From Polymyxa betae (Eukaryota; Endomyxa; Phytomyxea; Plasmodiophorida; Plasmodiophoridae), in the NCBI GenBank assembly GCA_003693705.1, contig RBZT01000435.1, positions 62,001 through 126,000 on the forward strand: a DNA stretch of 64,000 bases. Reading direction: 5' to 3'. The notes below the pieces were generated by a model. It ran no database searches. It had not been told where the DNA came from and saw only the letters and a list, made by a program, of their open reading frames with translations. Both the position numbers and the translations under genes were made by a program. This document shows, one piece after another, positions 45,805 to 56,466 of this stretch (positions are counted from its first letter, which is position 1; the number at the start of each line of letters is the position of its first letter).

Positions 45805-47445
45805 ATGCAGATGCCATTACCACGTCATATTGACCTAAAGGCGATGCACGCTAAGATACGGTCGAAGGTGCTGTCGCGCTTGCCCCAGACCGAAGGCCAT
45901 GTGGCTCTGTTACAAGGCGGATGTAATGCATTCCAATACGATACCGGTATGTGGAAGATATCAAGAGAAGTTTATGAATACGCTTTTGATTAGATCATGA
46001 GCATTTATTTCGGCAAGAAAGCCATTTTTATTACCTTTTTGGAGTCAATGAACCAAATCTACTTGGCTTATTGGACCTGGCGAATCGGCGATCATGTCTA
46101 TTTATTCCTCGACTTAATCTGGAGCATGAGTTATGGTGTGGTAAAGTAAAGTCTTGTGAGCAATATTCAGAAGAATACGGTATCGAGCAAGTCAAATACG
46201 TCGATGAACTGGAAAGTGAGCTTAAACGTATTGGAGCCACTACTGTACATATCCTACAAGGTGTCAATCACGATAGGTGAGCTAGAAATATGAAAACCTG
46301 GGTGAGAGAACCAACCAAGTCTGTTATAGTGGCATTGCAATCGAAGCTCCTGATTTCGAAGGAATCAACCAGTTTCAAGTTGATGGCAGTTTGCTATGGC
46401 ATGTCATGTGTGAAAGCCGGGTGATCAAAACTGAAAGAGAGCTGGCTTTAATGAGATTCGTGAATGAAATTAGCTCTAGAGCTCACGTTCATGTAATGCA
46501 AAAATGTCATCCTGGATTGTACGAGTTTCAGCTCGAGTCTGAATTTATTCATTTCACGTCTTACCATGGAGGAAGTCGTTATCAGGTAAACCCGCATTAC
46601 AGTTCATAGAATGTCGGTTTATCGTCGCATTAGGCATATACTTGCATATGTGGGACTGGGCCCAATGGAGCTGTCCTACATTATGGACATGCTGGAGCTC
46701 CAAACAGTCGCCGTTTTGCTAATGGTGATATGTGCCTACTGGATATGGGCGCTGAGCTTTATTGCTACGCCTCTGATATCACATGCTCATTCCCTGCAAA
46801 TGGTCAGGCTTGATGTGGGTAGTTTATTTTCATTGGTGACATTCGGGTTCAGGGCGCTTTACCCAAAAGCAGCGTGACGTGTATGAAATTGTGCTGGAAG
46901 CGCAGAAGGCAGTGCAGGCAGCTATAAGACCCGGAATTGAGTGGGCCGATATGCATCTATTGGCAATGAGAGTCATCGGTAAAGGACTTCTTGAGAAAGG
47001 GTTCGTTTACGGAAAGGACGTCGATGAAATCATGGATCTACATATTCCTGCTTTATTCTTCCCTCATGGACTTGGGCATTTAATTGGTCTCGACACCCAT
47101 GATGTAGGAGGATTCCCAAAAGGTCGCAAGCGTTTCAAAGCGCCCGGATTGTCGAAACTTCGCATGAACCGGATTTTACAAACTGGCATGGTGGTCAGCA
47201 ACGAACCCGGAATTTATTTTATCGAAGCCCTGCTCCGGCCTGCATTGAATGACCCATCCCTATCCGAGCACTTAAACGTTGAGAAAATCCAACAACACAT
47301 GGATTTCGGTGGCGTTCGGCTTGAAGACGATCTGATCGTGACGAATGACGGTTGCGAGAACATGACACGAGTTCCCAGGACTGTCGAAGAAATAGAAGAC
47401 GTTATGTCAGGTGGCGACTTTGCATTCAACAATCCGACTGTTTAA
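45805..47445 (+). CDS. PEPD: Xaa-Pro dipeptidase (prolidase)
   Basis: Dinuclear-metal peptidase that cleaves X-Pro dipeptides. ATG 45805 gives [21 protein letters not shown]-terminal domain: [12 protein letters not shown] and [20 protein letters not shown]. Pita-bread domain: [20 protein letters not shown], the Asp ligands in [20 protein letters not shown], the His ligand in [19 protein letters not shown], and Glu ligands in [10 protein letters not shown] and GGVRLEDD, so the full metal set is present. About five short introns. The last exon (46879-47445) is long. The stop overlaps the stop of a possible minus-strand ORF. Confidence 0.95.
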
Positions 47446-47645
47446 ATCATGGAATAGTGTTTTTCAGTACAGATGGAAACATTCGAGATGCCTTTTTTAT
47501 TCAGGCCAACTCTCTTCAATGACAGATAGATGGCCGTTTCCCTGCATGCAGTCACAGCATCATATAAAGGCAGTACGACGGTGTTCATTGGGCCTGCGCC
47601 GCCTGAAGGTACGACCCGCTTCGATCCGACGCCCTGAAGCGTCAT
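47442..47645 (-). CDS. Possible small protein
   Basis: ATG-to-stop reading of 67 residues (MTLQGVGSKRVVPSGG ... [16 protein letters not shown]) in the 450-bp space between prolidase and the TauE gene. Its stop overlaps the prolidase stop by a few bases. No family is recognised, and a reading of this length can occur by chance. The remaining 47646-47895 holds no evident gene. Confidence 0.25.
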   Translation of the reverse strand: MTLQGVGSKRVVPSGGAGPMNTVVLPLYDAVTACRETAIYLSLKRVGLNKKGISNVSICTEKHYSMI

Positions 47646-47895
47646 TTAATAAGTGAGGATCGTTCTTCGGAGCACGATCGAGGTTTTCGACCCCCTGCTC
47701 GAGTTAGGCTGTTTGTTGCCCAGCTGCTGTTAGGTTCGCACTTCTTGCCCTGGCAACCTGCCTACAAGTGCCAACTTGCTAGACCGCGTTCCCCAAGTCG
47801 TCATCAGTAACGATCCGAACTAGGGTGTTGAGATTCCAGGAGCCTCGTTCGACTTCGCTAGTGGCGTGTTCATCGGATTTCGAGCGGTTCGCACT

Positions 47896-49312
47896 ATGAC
47901 GTCATGGCTGGGCGAATGTGTCGCTGTCGGGTTTGTCATGGTGCTCGGGTCGTTGGCCAGTGGAGCAGGCGTTGGAGGTTGGATCTGCATCGCTGCCCAG
48001 GTAGTCGATTGCTGATATGATTAACTCAGGTGGCGCCCTGTATATCCCGCTGTTCATAATCTTGCTATCACCACAGAAGTTAGCGATCCCGTTATCAAAG
48101 GCCTGTGCCTTTGGCGCTAGCGTTGCAATGTATGTTGTCAATTCCAGAAGAAGACGCCCTAAAGCCGATGGGACAGGGCATAAACCGCTTATTGACTACC
48201 GCATGGTAGATTCAGTCGAATTTTCTTTTCTTGGATTTTGAAATTGGCCGCAGGCTGTATTATTGGAGCCTTTCACTTTACTAGGAACGATGTTGGGCGT
48301 CCGTCTGAACAAACTGCTCCCTTTCCCGATCGTTGCCACTATGATGGCCGTCATCATGACCATGATTTCGATGAAGACGTTCCATCGTGCATTCGCCCTA
48401 CATCGGCAAGAGATCGCGATCGCCAAAGCGAACGCCGATGAGGAGACTGAGACGACCTCGAAATGCATCGACGTCGCTGAAGAACCTTCAGACTGCGCTG
48501 AAGCGTCATCTGGTCAATCAGGGCCGCCCCCCAATCAAGACGATCCACAGTTTCCGAAAGTGCCTTTAATCATGATGCTGGTTTACTGGACCTTGGGCGT
48601 GGCACCTTCGATTCTTGTCAGCGGCCAATATGGCCTGGTACGATGTATGTCCACCGGCTATTATGTGATCATGCTGGGCTCAATGATGTTGCTGCTGACC
48701 GTCGCTGGTGTCAATGCCGTCCTCGAGATCCGCCGATCAGCACGGATAGATCAAGCTCTGCTAGCGAAAGATGCCGACAATGTTCATTGGACGTTCAAAT
48801 CGGTCACGTATTTCTCATCGGTTTCGTTCGGCGCTGGCGTCTTCTCGGCATTGGTTGGCGTTGGAGGCTCCAGTATGTTTACCTCGTCGCTCAGCCAAAT
48901 GCTAAATTAACGGGCTTGTGTTAGCTATCAAAGGACCTTTCTTAACCCATATCACGGCGCCTGATATCGCCTCAAGCACGGCCGGTTTCATGCTTCTTTC
49001 AACTTGTTCAGCTTCGATGTTCCAGGTAGAAATCCTTCTGGTGACGCGATTGTGAATCTGATTGTTATACAGTTCATGCTGCTTGATATGCTGGATTTCC
49101 ATTCAGCTGCTGCATTCTTGGTTGCTGGATTTGTTGCCGCTTACTTTGGATCCCGAGTCTGGGCCTATATTGTCAAAGCCTGGGACAAGCGTTCCATCAT
49201 TGTGTTCCTATTAGCATCATATGTATCTCTAGCGACCGTAGCAATGTCGATACTTTCAGTGTATGAAATCTACTATACGCCATCGTTGACCGATGTTGAC
49301 AGTATCTGTTAA
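47896..49312 (+). CDS. TauE/SafE-family anion (sulfite-type) transporter
   Basis: Polytopic membrane protein of a family linked to sulfite, taurine or organic anion export. It starts MTSWLGECVAVGFVMVLGSL with the family GAGVGGGALYIPLFI motif formed across a 52-nt intron. Membrane spans include LLPFPIVATMMAVIMTMISM, VPLIMMLVYWTLGVAPSILV, YYVIMLGSMMLLLTVAG and AAAFLVAGFVAAYFGSRVW. The second family repeat reads FGAGVFSALVGVGGSSMFTS, then a 46-nt intron, then GPFLTHITAPDIASSTAGFM. A charged cytosolic loop of about 60 residues lies between the halves (HRQEIAIAKANADEETETT). The substrate cannot be read from sequence. Confidence 0.87.
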
Positions 49313-49420
49313 TCAATGGCGGTTCCATTACAATCAAAAACGACGCCCTTAATCACGAATTGTTTAATTTATACGCCCATAGATTCCATATGCGCAACGA
49401 ATAAACGACGATTATATTGT

Positions 49421-49744
49421 TTAGACGGTGGTCTCTTTCGCCATGTAGACCTTACTGCCAGCCATCCGCTCCCTCTCTTCTTGCAGGTATCTCAAAATGG
49501 TGTGAGCTGGCAAGTCTTGCGACGATATTCTTGCCTCAGCAAACTGACGTAGTGATATCGAGGTGGGCTTCTCACGAAAGCGTTTCCGAGAGGGTACCGA
49601 GCTGTTCATGACGATCTTGTTCGGTAGAATATATTCGTTGAGAAGGGTTTGAAGCAGAACTAAATCCTTAGTCTGATAGCATCCCTCAGGCCAAAGTTGC
49701 TTCTCAGGCGGTCTATCATCCGGTTCGGAAGCAGCTTGGGACAC
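49421..49744 (-). CDS. Unassigned small protein or C-terminal exon
   Basis: Open frame entered without an ATG (QAASEPDDRPPEKQLWPEG ... TLLNEYILPNKIVMNSS ... ARISSQDLPAHTILRYLQEE, ending YMAKETTV). It is charged and helical. A preceding ATG exists at about 49787 (MQYFISNGINR), but the link would need a 15-nt intron or no splice. It may be the last exon of a larger minus-strand gene. Family not recognised. Confidence 0.4.
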   Translation of the reverse strand: MSQAASEPDDRPPEKQLWPEGCYQTKDLVLLQTLLNEYILPNKIVMNSSVPSRKRFREKPTSISLRQFAEARISSQDLPAHTILRYLQEERERMAGSKVYMAKETTV

Positions 49745-50963
49745 AATAATCTAACCGATTAATACCATTCGAAATGAAGTATTGCATGACCCTAATAAAG
49801 CAGTTGAGATCATGATGACCGGTCAATATGAACAAAAAACGAAGAGTTTACTTCTGATGTCAAATTATTCCTTAAAAGAATATAAAAAAAAAGTTTGCAA
49901 TTTCAAAATTATTTTGAAGCTCAACAAAACATTTTTTGGCCGATATGAGCAAAGTGAAGGTATATTACCAAGTATGGCAAACGACCGTTGGGTCCAAAGT
50001 CCAATCCATCGCCGCTTAACTTTCAATCTATTCCGCTATCGTCTCCGGTCTTCATAGTCTCCAGTATCGTTGTCATCGCTATCGACGCCCGTGACGTCGC
50101 GCTTTCTTTCATCATCATCAATGGCGCTCGTCGTTGTTGTCGTCGCCCAACACGATCTTCGTAACAGTCGCAGTGTTTTCCTTTTGCAGATCCATCGCAT
50201 TTTACCTGGAGATGTGATTGGCTCTTTGAGAATGTTTCTTAAAGAAATGGTTTATTTGGCGTGCCAAAGCACGTCCCGGTATGTCTGGAGATTTTCTGCA
50301 AGTGATCATGGTACGATATTCTGCGAATAGGTTGGTTGCCTTTCGCGGCGTGTTTCCGTTGCTTTCCCTGCTCTTCGGCTTGCTGAAGGCGGCGTTACTT
50401 GCATGGAAGCGTTAACGTATTATGAGGAAGGAGAAGCTTCCAAAACCGATTGTGGTTTGCAGAAGCCAGATGCCTGCGCCGATGGCTTTCCGTATATATC
50501 CACGTCGCGATTGGCATGGATCTCAAAACGCCTGCCTTTCATTGCCATATCTTTTTCTGGCTGGAAGAACGTCTTTTGATCGCTTTGCGACAAATCATCC
50601 ATGTGAACACAGATGGAAATCATGAAGTTTCGCTGCTTATCTCCGGTACACAATCAGACACACAGATCGAATGGTGCCATATGAATCTGCTTTCATCGAT
50701 TCTGGTGATTTCAAACCCTAACAAGGCGAAGAGGTTCGAAACCGGTAACTGGAGGTTCTGATCTCTATAAATGAAATTAGGCTGTTTTCAGGACGTCTCT
50801 GCATCGCCTGTAGTAACACGAAGCAGAAAAACCCTTTCAAATTCCATCGAAATTAAACCAAAATCCAGATCTCCCTCTCGCCCTCATAATCCTCGTTGTC
50901 GTGCCTCGGCCAGAGTTTTTTGAATGGCCAGAGTTTTTTGAATGGGGAACACACGTTACGGTC
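49745..50963. other. Unresolved 1.2-kb region
   Basis: 49790-49950 is markedly AT-rich and looks like spacer. At 50040-50400 the minus strand has open basic and acidic stretches (VDSDDNDTGDYEDRRR at the end, RLQQAEEQGKQRKHAAKG upstream) that could be exons of a small nuclear protein. At 50403 the plus strand reads MEALTYYEEGEASKTDCGL then FPYISTSRLAWISKRLPFIA, which faintly resembles the PH-like start of pICln (LYIAESRLSWL), but no continuation was found. A 19-bp direct duplication (CCAGAGTTTTTTGAATGGC) sits at about 50908-50945. Confidence 0.3.
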
Positions 50964-52046
50964 TCATGTAATTCTTACTCTCGTTTTATTGATTCGCTGA
51001 TCGCTGCAGCTGGGCAATTCTCTAGCAAAATTTCTTAAAGCAACACAATCAGGACAGGCAGCAGAATCGCAGTGAAGTCTAGAGATGGCATCAGCAATAC
51101 GAGCAACATTGTCTTTTGACATTGACTCGATGCGTGATATACAAATTTTGCAAAATTTCGACATCAGTGCAGCATCTTTATCGTTAAAATACCTCAGTGC
51201 CTGCATTACTCGAACGAGACCGATTTCATCGAAAGTTTCGGCAAGGTCGTCAGCACGTTCGATCATGCCGCTCACGAATGGTCGATGACGAATGTTTAAA
51301 CGGGTAGCTGCCCATAAACAAGATCCAATATCAGTAGCATTCATTTCTGCTGTGGCACTTGCTCCAAATAAGCAGAGTGCAGGTAAAGCAGGTTCTGTGC
51401 ATGGGCGCTGTACGACGCCAAGTGCCCATAGAATATTCGAAAATGACAAAGGACATAGTTCAGACGACCGTTGTGTTATCTCGATCGCTGCCGAACTCCA
51501 TAAGACGTCCCAAGAGACACGCATATGGGCGAACCCTCTTAGAACCGACGCCAACGAGACCAGGCTGAGATCACGAAGATGATGAGACGTATGAGCAGTA
51601 ATGTCCTCGATCACTTTGGATCGATGAGTGTCGGGAAGATGTGAAAGCGCCCAAACAATGTTCGGCAGCTCCCGGGGGCCAATTTCGGCGACCTTATTGC
51701 TTAATGCATCCATTAGCCAGCTAGCTGAACCATTCATCTTCCATTGCTTCTTGGCAAGTGTATAAATACTCGTAACAACATTCACTGCATTCAAATCATC
51801 AGGCGATGTCCTCAATGACTGCATCAGCCCGAAGAATTTCCGATTATCGTTAGCACATTCCATGATACGCTTGTTAAGCGCTATGGACGAGTGTTTCGTC
51901 ATGATTGCTTTGGTTGGCATAGTGACCATCCTAGCAGGCAAGGAGGCAGACATGAGATGGGGTGATGGGGTACCCCCGGCCTGAATCGTTATCGAGATTC
52001 GAGACGGCAACGAGCGCGGCCTTCCGCAGTTCGATTCTGCAGTCAT
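50964..52046 (-). CDS. Heptad/octotricopeptide-like organelle RNA-binding protein
   Basis: Single exon, 360 residues. The N-terminus (MTAESNCGRPRSLPSRISIT) is rich in Ser and Arg and could be a mitochondrial presequence. The body has repeated helical units with a recurring W-A-L signature: ELPNIVWALSHLPDTHRSKV, PLSFSNILWALGVVQRP, TDIGSCLWAATRLNIRHRP and GLVRVMQALRYFNDKDAAL. This matches the HPR/OPR-type repeats seen in FASTK-like and alveolate or algal organelle RNA-binding proteins. No C-terminal RAP domain is seen before the stop. A role in mitochondrial RNA processing is inferred. The absence of introns contrasts with most neighbours. Confidence 0.65.
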   Translation of the reverse strand: MTAESNCGRPRSLPSRISITIQAGGTPSPHLMSASLPARMVTMPTKAIMTKHSSIALNKRIMECANDNRKFFGLMQSLRTSPDDLNAVNVVTSIYTLAKKQWKMNGSASWLMDALSNKVAEIGPRELPNIVWALSHLPDTHRSKVIEDITAHTSHHLRDLSLVSLASVLRGFAHMRVSWDVLWSSAAIEITQRSSELCPLSFSNILWALGVVQRPCTEPALPALCLFGASATAEMNATDIGSCLWAATRLNIRHRPFVSGMIERADDLAETFDEIGLVRVMQALRYFNDKDAALMSKFCKICISRIESMSKDNVARIADAISRLHCDSAACPDCVALRNFARELPSCSDQRINKTRVRIT

Positions 52047-52406
52047 CAGCTGACTGAAGGCCAGAGGGGCTTTCCTTTCTTATTCGTTGGTCGCTTTTAT
52101 TAACTGGCTCGGGGCGTCGTCGAAGCAATTCTGGCTGGTTGGGCTTTCGTACCAGGTCGGCAGCCGCCAAGCCAGCTGAACATCCCTGCGAACCACGTGT
52201 TATTACGATCTGAAGGCACCGCGGCATCGGTCCCGCCTGTGACGTCCAGCTCTGAATCGGTGAACGACCCCGATCGCGGTCTCGAACTGTCACCAATTCG
52301 GGCGTCCTTTTTCGGATCGCTCGGATTCCCACATAACAATCGGTAAGCCGGAGAGCGCAGTGGCACCGGTTAAATCATCGTTGACTCGATGATTCGATGA
52401 CTATCG
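52047..52406. other. Divergent spacer with an open minus-strand frame
   Basis: Between the HPR-like gene and the formin start. A minus-strand open frame (NNTWFAGMFSWLGGCRPG and SSRPRSGSFTDSELDVTGG) lies at 52100-52366 without an ATG. It could be a 5' exon of the HPR-like gene or chance; I could not decide. Confidence 0.3.
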
Positions 52407-54182
52407 ATGCGCATGCTAGACCTGACTTTCGAATGTGTTTGGTATAGGGCGGGTTTGGCGCCGTATTTTGGCCATGTTTTTAGCTTGAGCGCTGTCCTAG
52501 CTTTGGTGCTCGGCGCTTGCTTGTCCTCATTCATGTTTCGCTCGTCATTCTTTGCTTTCCTGCAATACCTACAGCAGACACCTCAAGCTATTTTCAGTTT
52601 TTTCCAGCGGTTTCTAGCCAGAATGAAGCCATCGATCAATGGCGATACAATATCAATGGCACTTCCTTTGGGCATCACCATCACGTTCCATAGAAATCGC
52701 AAGTTGCTCGTTGCTAAAGAAAACACTGCGAATGGCCTAATTGGCACCAAACGCGAAGTCGAACAGAAACCTGCTGAAGAGCAGAGTTCTCAAGTTAATG
52801 GCTTCCCAGTTCCTCAGATTCCGGCTCCACCACCTCCGCCTCCACCACTTCTAGTCCCACCCGCTCCTCCAGCTGCTCCTTCAGCCCCTCCAACTCCTGT
52901 TGCTTTACCTCCAGCTCCATGTGCTCCAGTACCTCTATCGCCGCTTTGTACTGCCAGTACTCCCACAAGAAGGAACACGTTAAAGGTCTTCCATTGGGAG
53001 AAAATCGTTGCAGTAACTGATGAAAACAGTGTCTGGAATATCGAGCCAGGATCTGTGGATTGCGACTTATCAGCTTTGCAACTTGAGGTGCGAATGCATT
53101 TCGAAAAGGAAGAGTTGCGCCGTCCAGGGACTCCACTAAATCGTGGAGAAGATTCGGCTAAGCTTTCTACATTCCTGGACAGTCGCCGTGCACAGAATCT
53201 CGGTATTCTAATGCGGCGTATTGCTTCAAGAACTCTGGCTATCCATCAGCTTTGTAATGCTCTGTGGACAATGAATGTGTACGTCTCTCCATCCTATCCA
53301 CAGTTCTTTTCTTACCTGACATGTTTTTTATAGAGAGGTCCTCCACGGTGACTTGTTAGATACGGTAGGGCTTCGTTTTTGTGTTAAATTTTCAGTTAAA
53401 AAGTCCTCTAGTTGTTACAAGCGGCGCCAACGGACTGTGAAATTGCCTTGATTTCGAAATTAAATCATATTGACAGCTTACGAAAGCAAGAGAAGTTCGT
53501 TGTCCGGATGGCGAGCGTCAAGGATTGCAGACTGCGGCTTCAGCTGCTGCGTTCATGGGAAATACTTCCTCACAGAATCCGTGAGCTGCAAGCTCGCGTA
53601 AACCGTGTTCATGTAGCAGTAGAGGCTATTCGAAAAAGCTCGACACTCCGACGAGCTCTTCACGTCACATTGCACATTGGTAATTACCTGAATCATGGTG
53701 TAAGGCAAGGTCAAGCGGTTGCTTTCACTGTCGAGTCGTTGAATCGTCTGGCGAATACCAAATCTGTTTTGGACAAACGCAAAACGCTTCTCCATCTACT
53801 GCATGACCACGCAAACCTATCCGGCCTTGTTGAAGAATTCTATTGTTTGCGGTCTGCAAAGCACATAGATGCTGACGAGTTGCAATCTGACATCGATGTC
53901 GTCCGGGTTATGTTAAATCCACCTGAATCGAAACCTGGTGGAAAGCCACCAGTTGATGTTATCGATGAATATCCGAAATTTCTTGAGCTGTTTCGTCGTC
54001 GCTTCACACCTCGATTTGAGAGGCTGTGTAGTGCTCATGAACAGCTAAAAGTTGCTGCATGTGATATGAAGAAGTACCTGGGATTGCCTGATCATAAAAA
54101 TGCAACTTGGGGACCTGTTTTCAAGGCACTATGCGAATTTACAGATTTAGTATCAAAACTCACCGACAAGACCTCTTTGTAA
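52407..54182 (+). CDS. Short formin with a hydrophobic N-terminus (FH1-FH2)
   Basis: Actin-nucleating formin. From ATG 52407 the first 70 residues include a likely membrane span (FSLSAVLALVLGACLSSFMF). A compact proline-rich FH1 follows (PAPPPPPPPLLVPPAPPAAP), then FH2: LKVFHWEKIV, RRAQNLGILMRRIASRTLAI, GNYLNHGVRQGQAVAFTVES and LNRLANTKSVLDKRKTLLHL. It stops just after FH2 (TDLVSKLTDKTSL). There is no GTPase-binding/FH3 region and no autoinhibitory tail, unlike diaphanous formins. The one clear intron is about 53279-53333, with another at about 53364-53409. A 47-nt candidate intron at about 52437-52483 would change the N-terminal frame, so the membrane span is less certain than FH1-FH2. Confidence 0.85.
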
Positions 54183-54259
54183 ACCTATATCTATTCATTA
54201 AGTAAGGTCATCCTATAAATGATTCAATCGATTGTAATTTACACAGGGTTTTGGAATCT

Positions 54260-56038
54260 TTAATAATCATCATAGTTTCTATTAGCTTGTGGAAAGTCAC
54301 CGTCCAGATCGACGCTGTCATCGGAATCGGAATTCTCGAACTGATGAGCAATGGCCGAATTCTGCAAATCACTGATGTAGCCACCGCACTGCAGCAGCAG
54401 CTGGCGCTTTCCAGTCGGTCTTTCCTTGTCGTGCATCCAGGCAACCATGGCGTCAACAGACACTAACCGCATCTCATAAAGAGCCTCGAAGATAGCTTTA
54501 CCCGATCTTTTGATGCCAGTTCCATGAGCAAACCAGGCCTCTTGAACCCCGATTAGGACACGGGTTTGGGTCTCGACAGTTGATCCAATATAGCTGAGTA
54601 CATCGCGATGCTCTTCAAGAACACCCTGAGTGAAGACCCCAGAGCAGAGCGATTTCCGGATGATGTATTCGCTGACGACAGCAGCAACATCCACAGGGAC
54701 TTTGCTCTTTCTCGGGAAACGAGATTTCAGTTCGCTCAGCAGCTGATCGCTAGAAGCCGATTTATCACACAGAGCCTTGAGAATCTTGGCAACGTCCTCC
54801 TTCGGGGCGAACTGCTCCAGTCCCATTTCTTTCAACTTGGCGACCACCTCCTCCAGATTCAGGGAAGAGTCGATGCCCAGAGCCTGAACGACAGCAATGT
54901 CGCCGAGAATGTGCTCAATAGCTTCGGTAGAGAGCGTTTTTGTCAGCTGCAACAACGCGACTTGAAGCACACAGGGAAGTTTCTCCTTGGGGATTAACGA
55001 AACTGCAGACGGCAACAAAACGGTTTTTTGAGCGAGACTGAGAGCGATCACATTGCCGAGCACCTCGACAGATTCATCGGTATCCAAAGACACCTGATCT
55101 ATGCAGTCGGCGAGCTCATCAGCAGTCACCCAGGTGCCTTCAACCATCGAAACCTCCAACGCCGAGCGAGTCGGGCCCGTCGATTCCGGTTCATTCTTAA
55201 CAGATCTAGCAGGCGATGGTGTGCGTTCTTCCACGACCGGCGCGGCAGGGATCGGTACCGGCGCCGACACCTTCTTAGGCGGCAAGCTTGGGGTCAGTTT
55301 CACGACCGGCTCGTCTCTAGTCCGAGCTGGGGCCGCATCCGAAGGACGGGCGAACCGACTCAACGGTTCAGGCTCATCAACAGGCCGAGAAAAGCGACTA
55401 GATGGTTCAGGGCGACGATCGGTGTCACGACTGAAGCGCGGCCTCCACGCCTCGGCCGTCGTCGTAGGGCGCTCAATTGGCTTCGCATCATTGAATGGAT
55501 TCGCCTTACTGACCGGCTTGGCGTCGCCGAATGGACTCGCCTTCGATGTCGTTCGCTCCTCGGAGATGGTGGCTTTCGCTGCCATCTGCTGCTCTTGAGC
55601 GGCCGCCAGGCGCTCGGCCGACGGCTTTGCCAGGTTCAGGCGAGGACGGCCAGCGGTGTCAGGCTCCCGATCCCGAGATATTTCGTCACGACGGCCGAAG
55701 TTGCCGCCAAATGAAGACGTCGACGGCCGCGAAGACCTCCACATGCCATCATCCGAGCGTCCGGAGGCGCGATCGTCGCGATGCAAGCTCGCGCTTGCCG
55801 GTTTCGAGGAACGCCATGCATTCGATTCGTCAGCGCGGCTCGGCGCCTCTTCACGCTCTTCCCGGCGTTCGCGACGCTCGCGATCGTACATGGATCGGTA
55901 GGAGTCGCGAGGATGGTCCGAATGGCTACGAGAGCTGGTCGGGAGGTTATCGATGGGATTGCGGGAGACGTCCCCATATTGGGCCTGCATCTCCTGCCAT
56001 GAGAGCTTGACGGCTTTCTTCTTGCCACCACCAACCAT
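54260..56038 (-). CDS. eIF4B-like disordered region fused to a C-terminal W2/HEAT domain
   Basis: Single exon; ATG 56038 (MVGGGKKKAVKLSWQEMQAQ), 592 residues. Residues 1-270 resemble eIF4B: an RD/RE-rich stretch (YDRERRERREEREE), GRPRLNLAKPSAE and two copies of a DAKP motif (SPFGDAKPVSK, NPFNDAKPIERP). No RRM is visible. Residues 300-570 are helical: TWVTADELADCIDQVSLDTD, LNLEEVVAKLKEMGLEQFAP and a W2 (eIF4G/eIF5/eIF2B-epsilon C-terminal) signature, QEAWFAHGTGIKRSGKAIFE and YEMRLVSVDAMVAWMHD. The tail is acidic (SDSDDSVDLDGDF), as in W2 proteins that bind eIF2 or eIF1A. A role in 40S recruitment is inferred. The alternative is a divergent eIF4G-like C-terminal half. Confidence 0.72.
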   Translation of the reverse strand: MVGGGKKKAVKLSWQEMQAQYGDVSRNPIDNLPTSSRSHSDHPRDSYRSMYDRERRERREEREEAPSRADESNAWRSSKPASASLHRDDRASGRSDDGMWRSSRPSTSSFGGNFGRRDEISRDREPDTAGRPRLNLAKPSAERLAAAQEQQMAAKATISEERTTSKASPFGDAKPVSKANPFNDAKPIERPTTTAEAWRPRFSRDTDRRPEPSSRFSRPVDEPEPLSRFARPSDAAPARTRDEPVVKLTPSLPPKKVSAPVPIPAAPVVEERTPSPARSVKNEPESTGPTRSALEVSMVEGTWVTADELADCIDQVSLDTDESVEVLGNVIALSLAQKTVLLPSAVSLIPKEKLPCVLQVALLQLTKTLSTEAIEHILGDIAVVQALGIDSSLNLEEVVAKLKEMGLEQFAPKEDVAKILKALCDKSASSDQLLSELKSRFPRKSKVPVDVAAVVSEYIIRKSLCSGVFTQGVLEEHRDVLSYIGSTVETQTRVLIGVQEAWFAHGTGIKRSGKAIFEALYEMRLVSVDAMVAWMHDKERPTGKRQLLLQCGGYISDLQNSAIAHQFENSDSDDSVDLDGDFPQANRNYDDY

Positions 56039-56466
56039 GGGCGATGACGAATCAAGACCGAGACGAGACGACAAACTGGGACGAACGATTCGAGATCGTA
56101 GCTGTTGTGGCTAAGTCCGCTGCGCAGTCCGTCGCCTATTGTTAATCATGTTTTCTGGCGAAATCCGCCGACCTTGAATTACGTCGCTATCTTGCCATAA
56201 ATCATCGTCGAAGTTTACTGCTTATTTGGACCACTAATCAAATGTGAAATTGTTTTGTCGTTTTTCTGTGGTATTTACAGGAAACATATTGCAATAAATG
56301 TACCTGCGTTGTGCGAGAAACATTACGCATGAACACCGACAATAATGTTGCTAATGGGACTCGTCGACAGCAGATGCAGATTCTGTAAAAAGGCGAAATC
56401 AGGTTCAATTGGGCTTCTGGAATCTCAGATCAGCAATCCCATTAACTGGTTAAGCATCACGGCGTT

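Noticed and set aside
55028-55714. Long open frames on the plus strand opposite the eIF4B/W2 gene
   Set aside because: They mirror Arg/Ser/Pro-rich codons of the minus-strand exon and show no family pattern.
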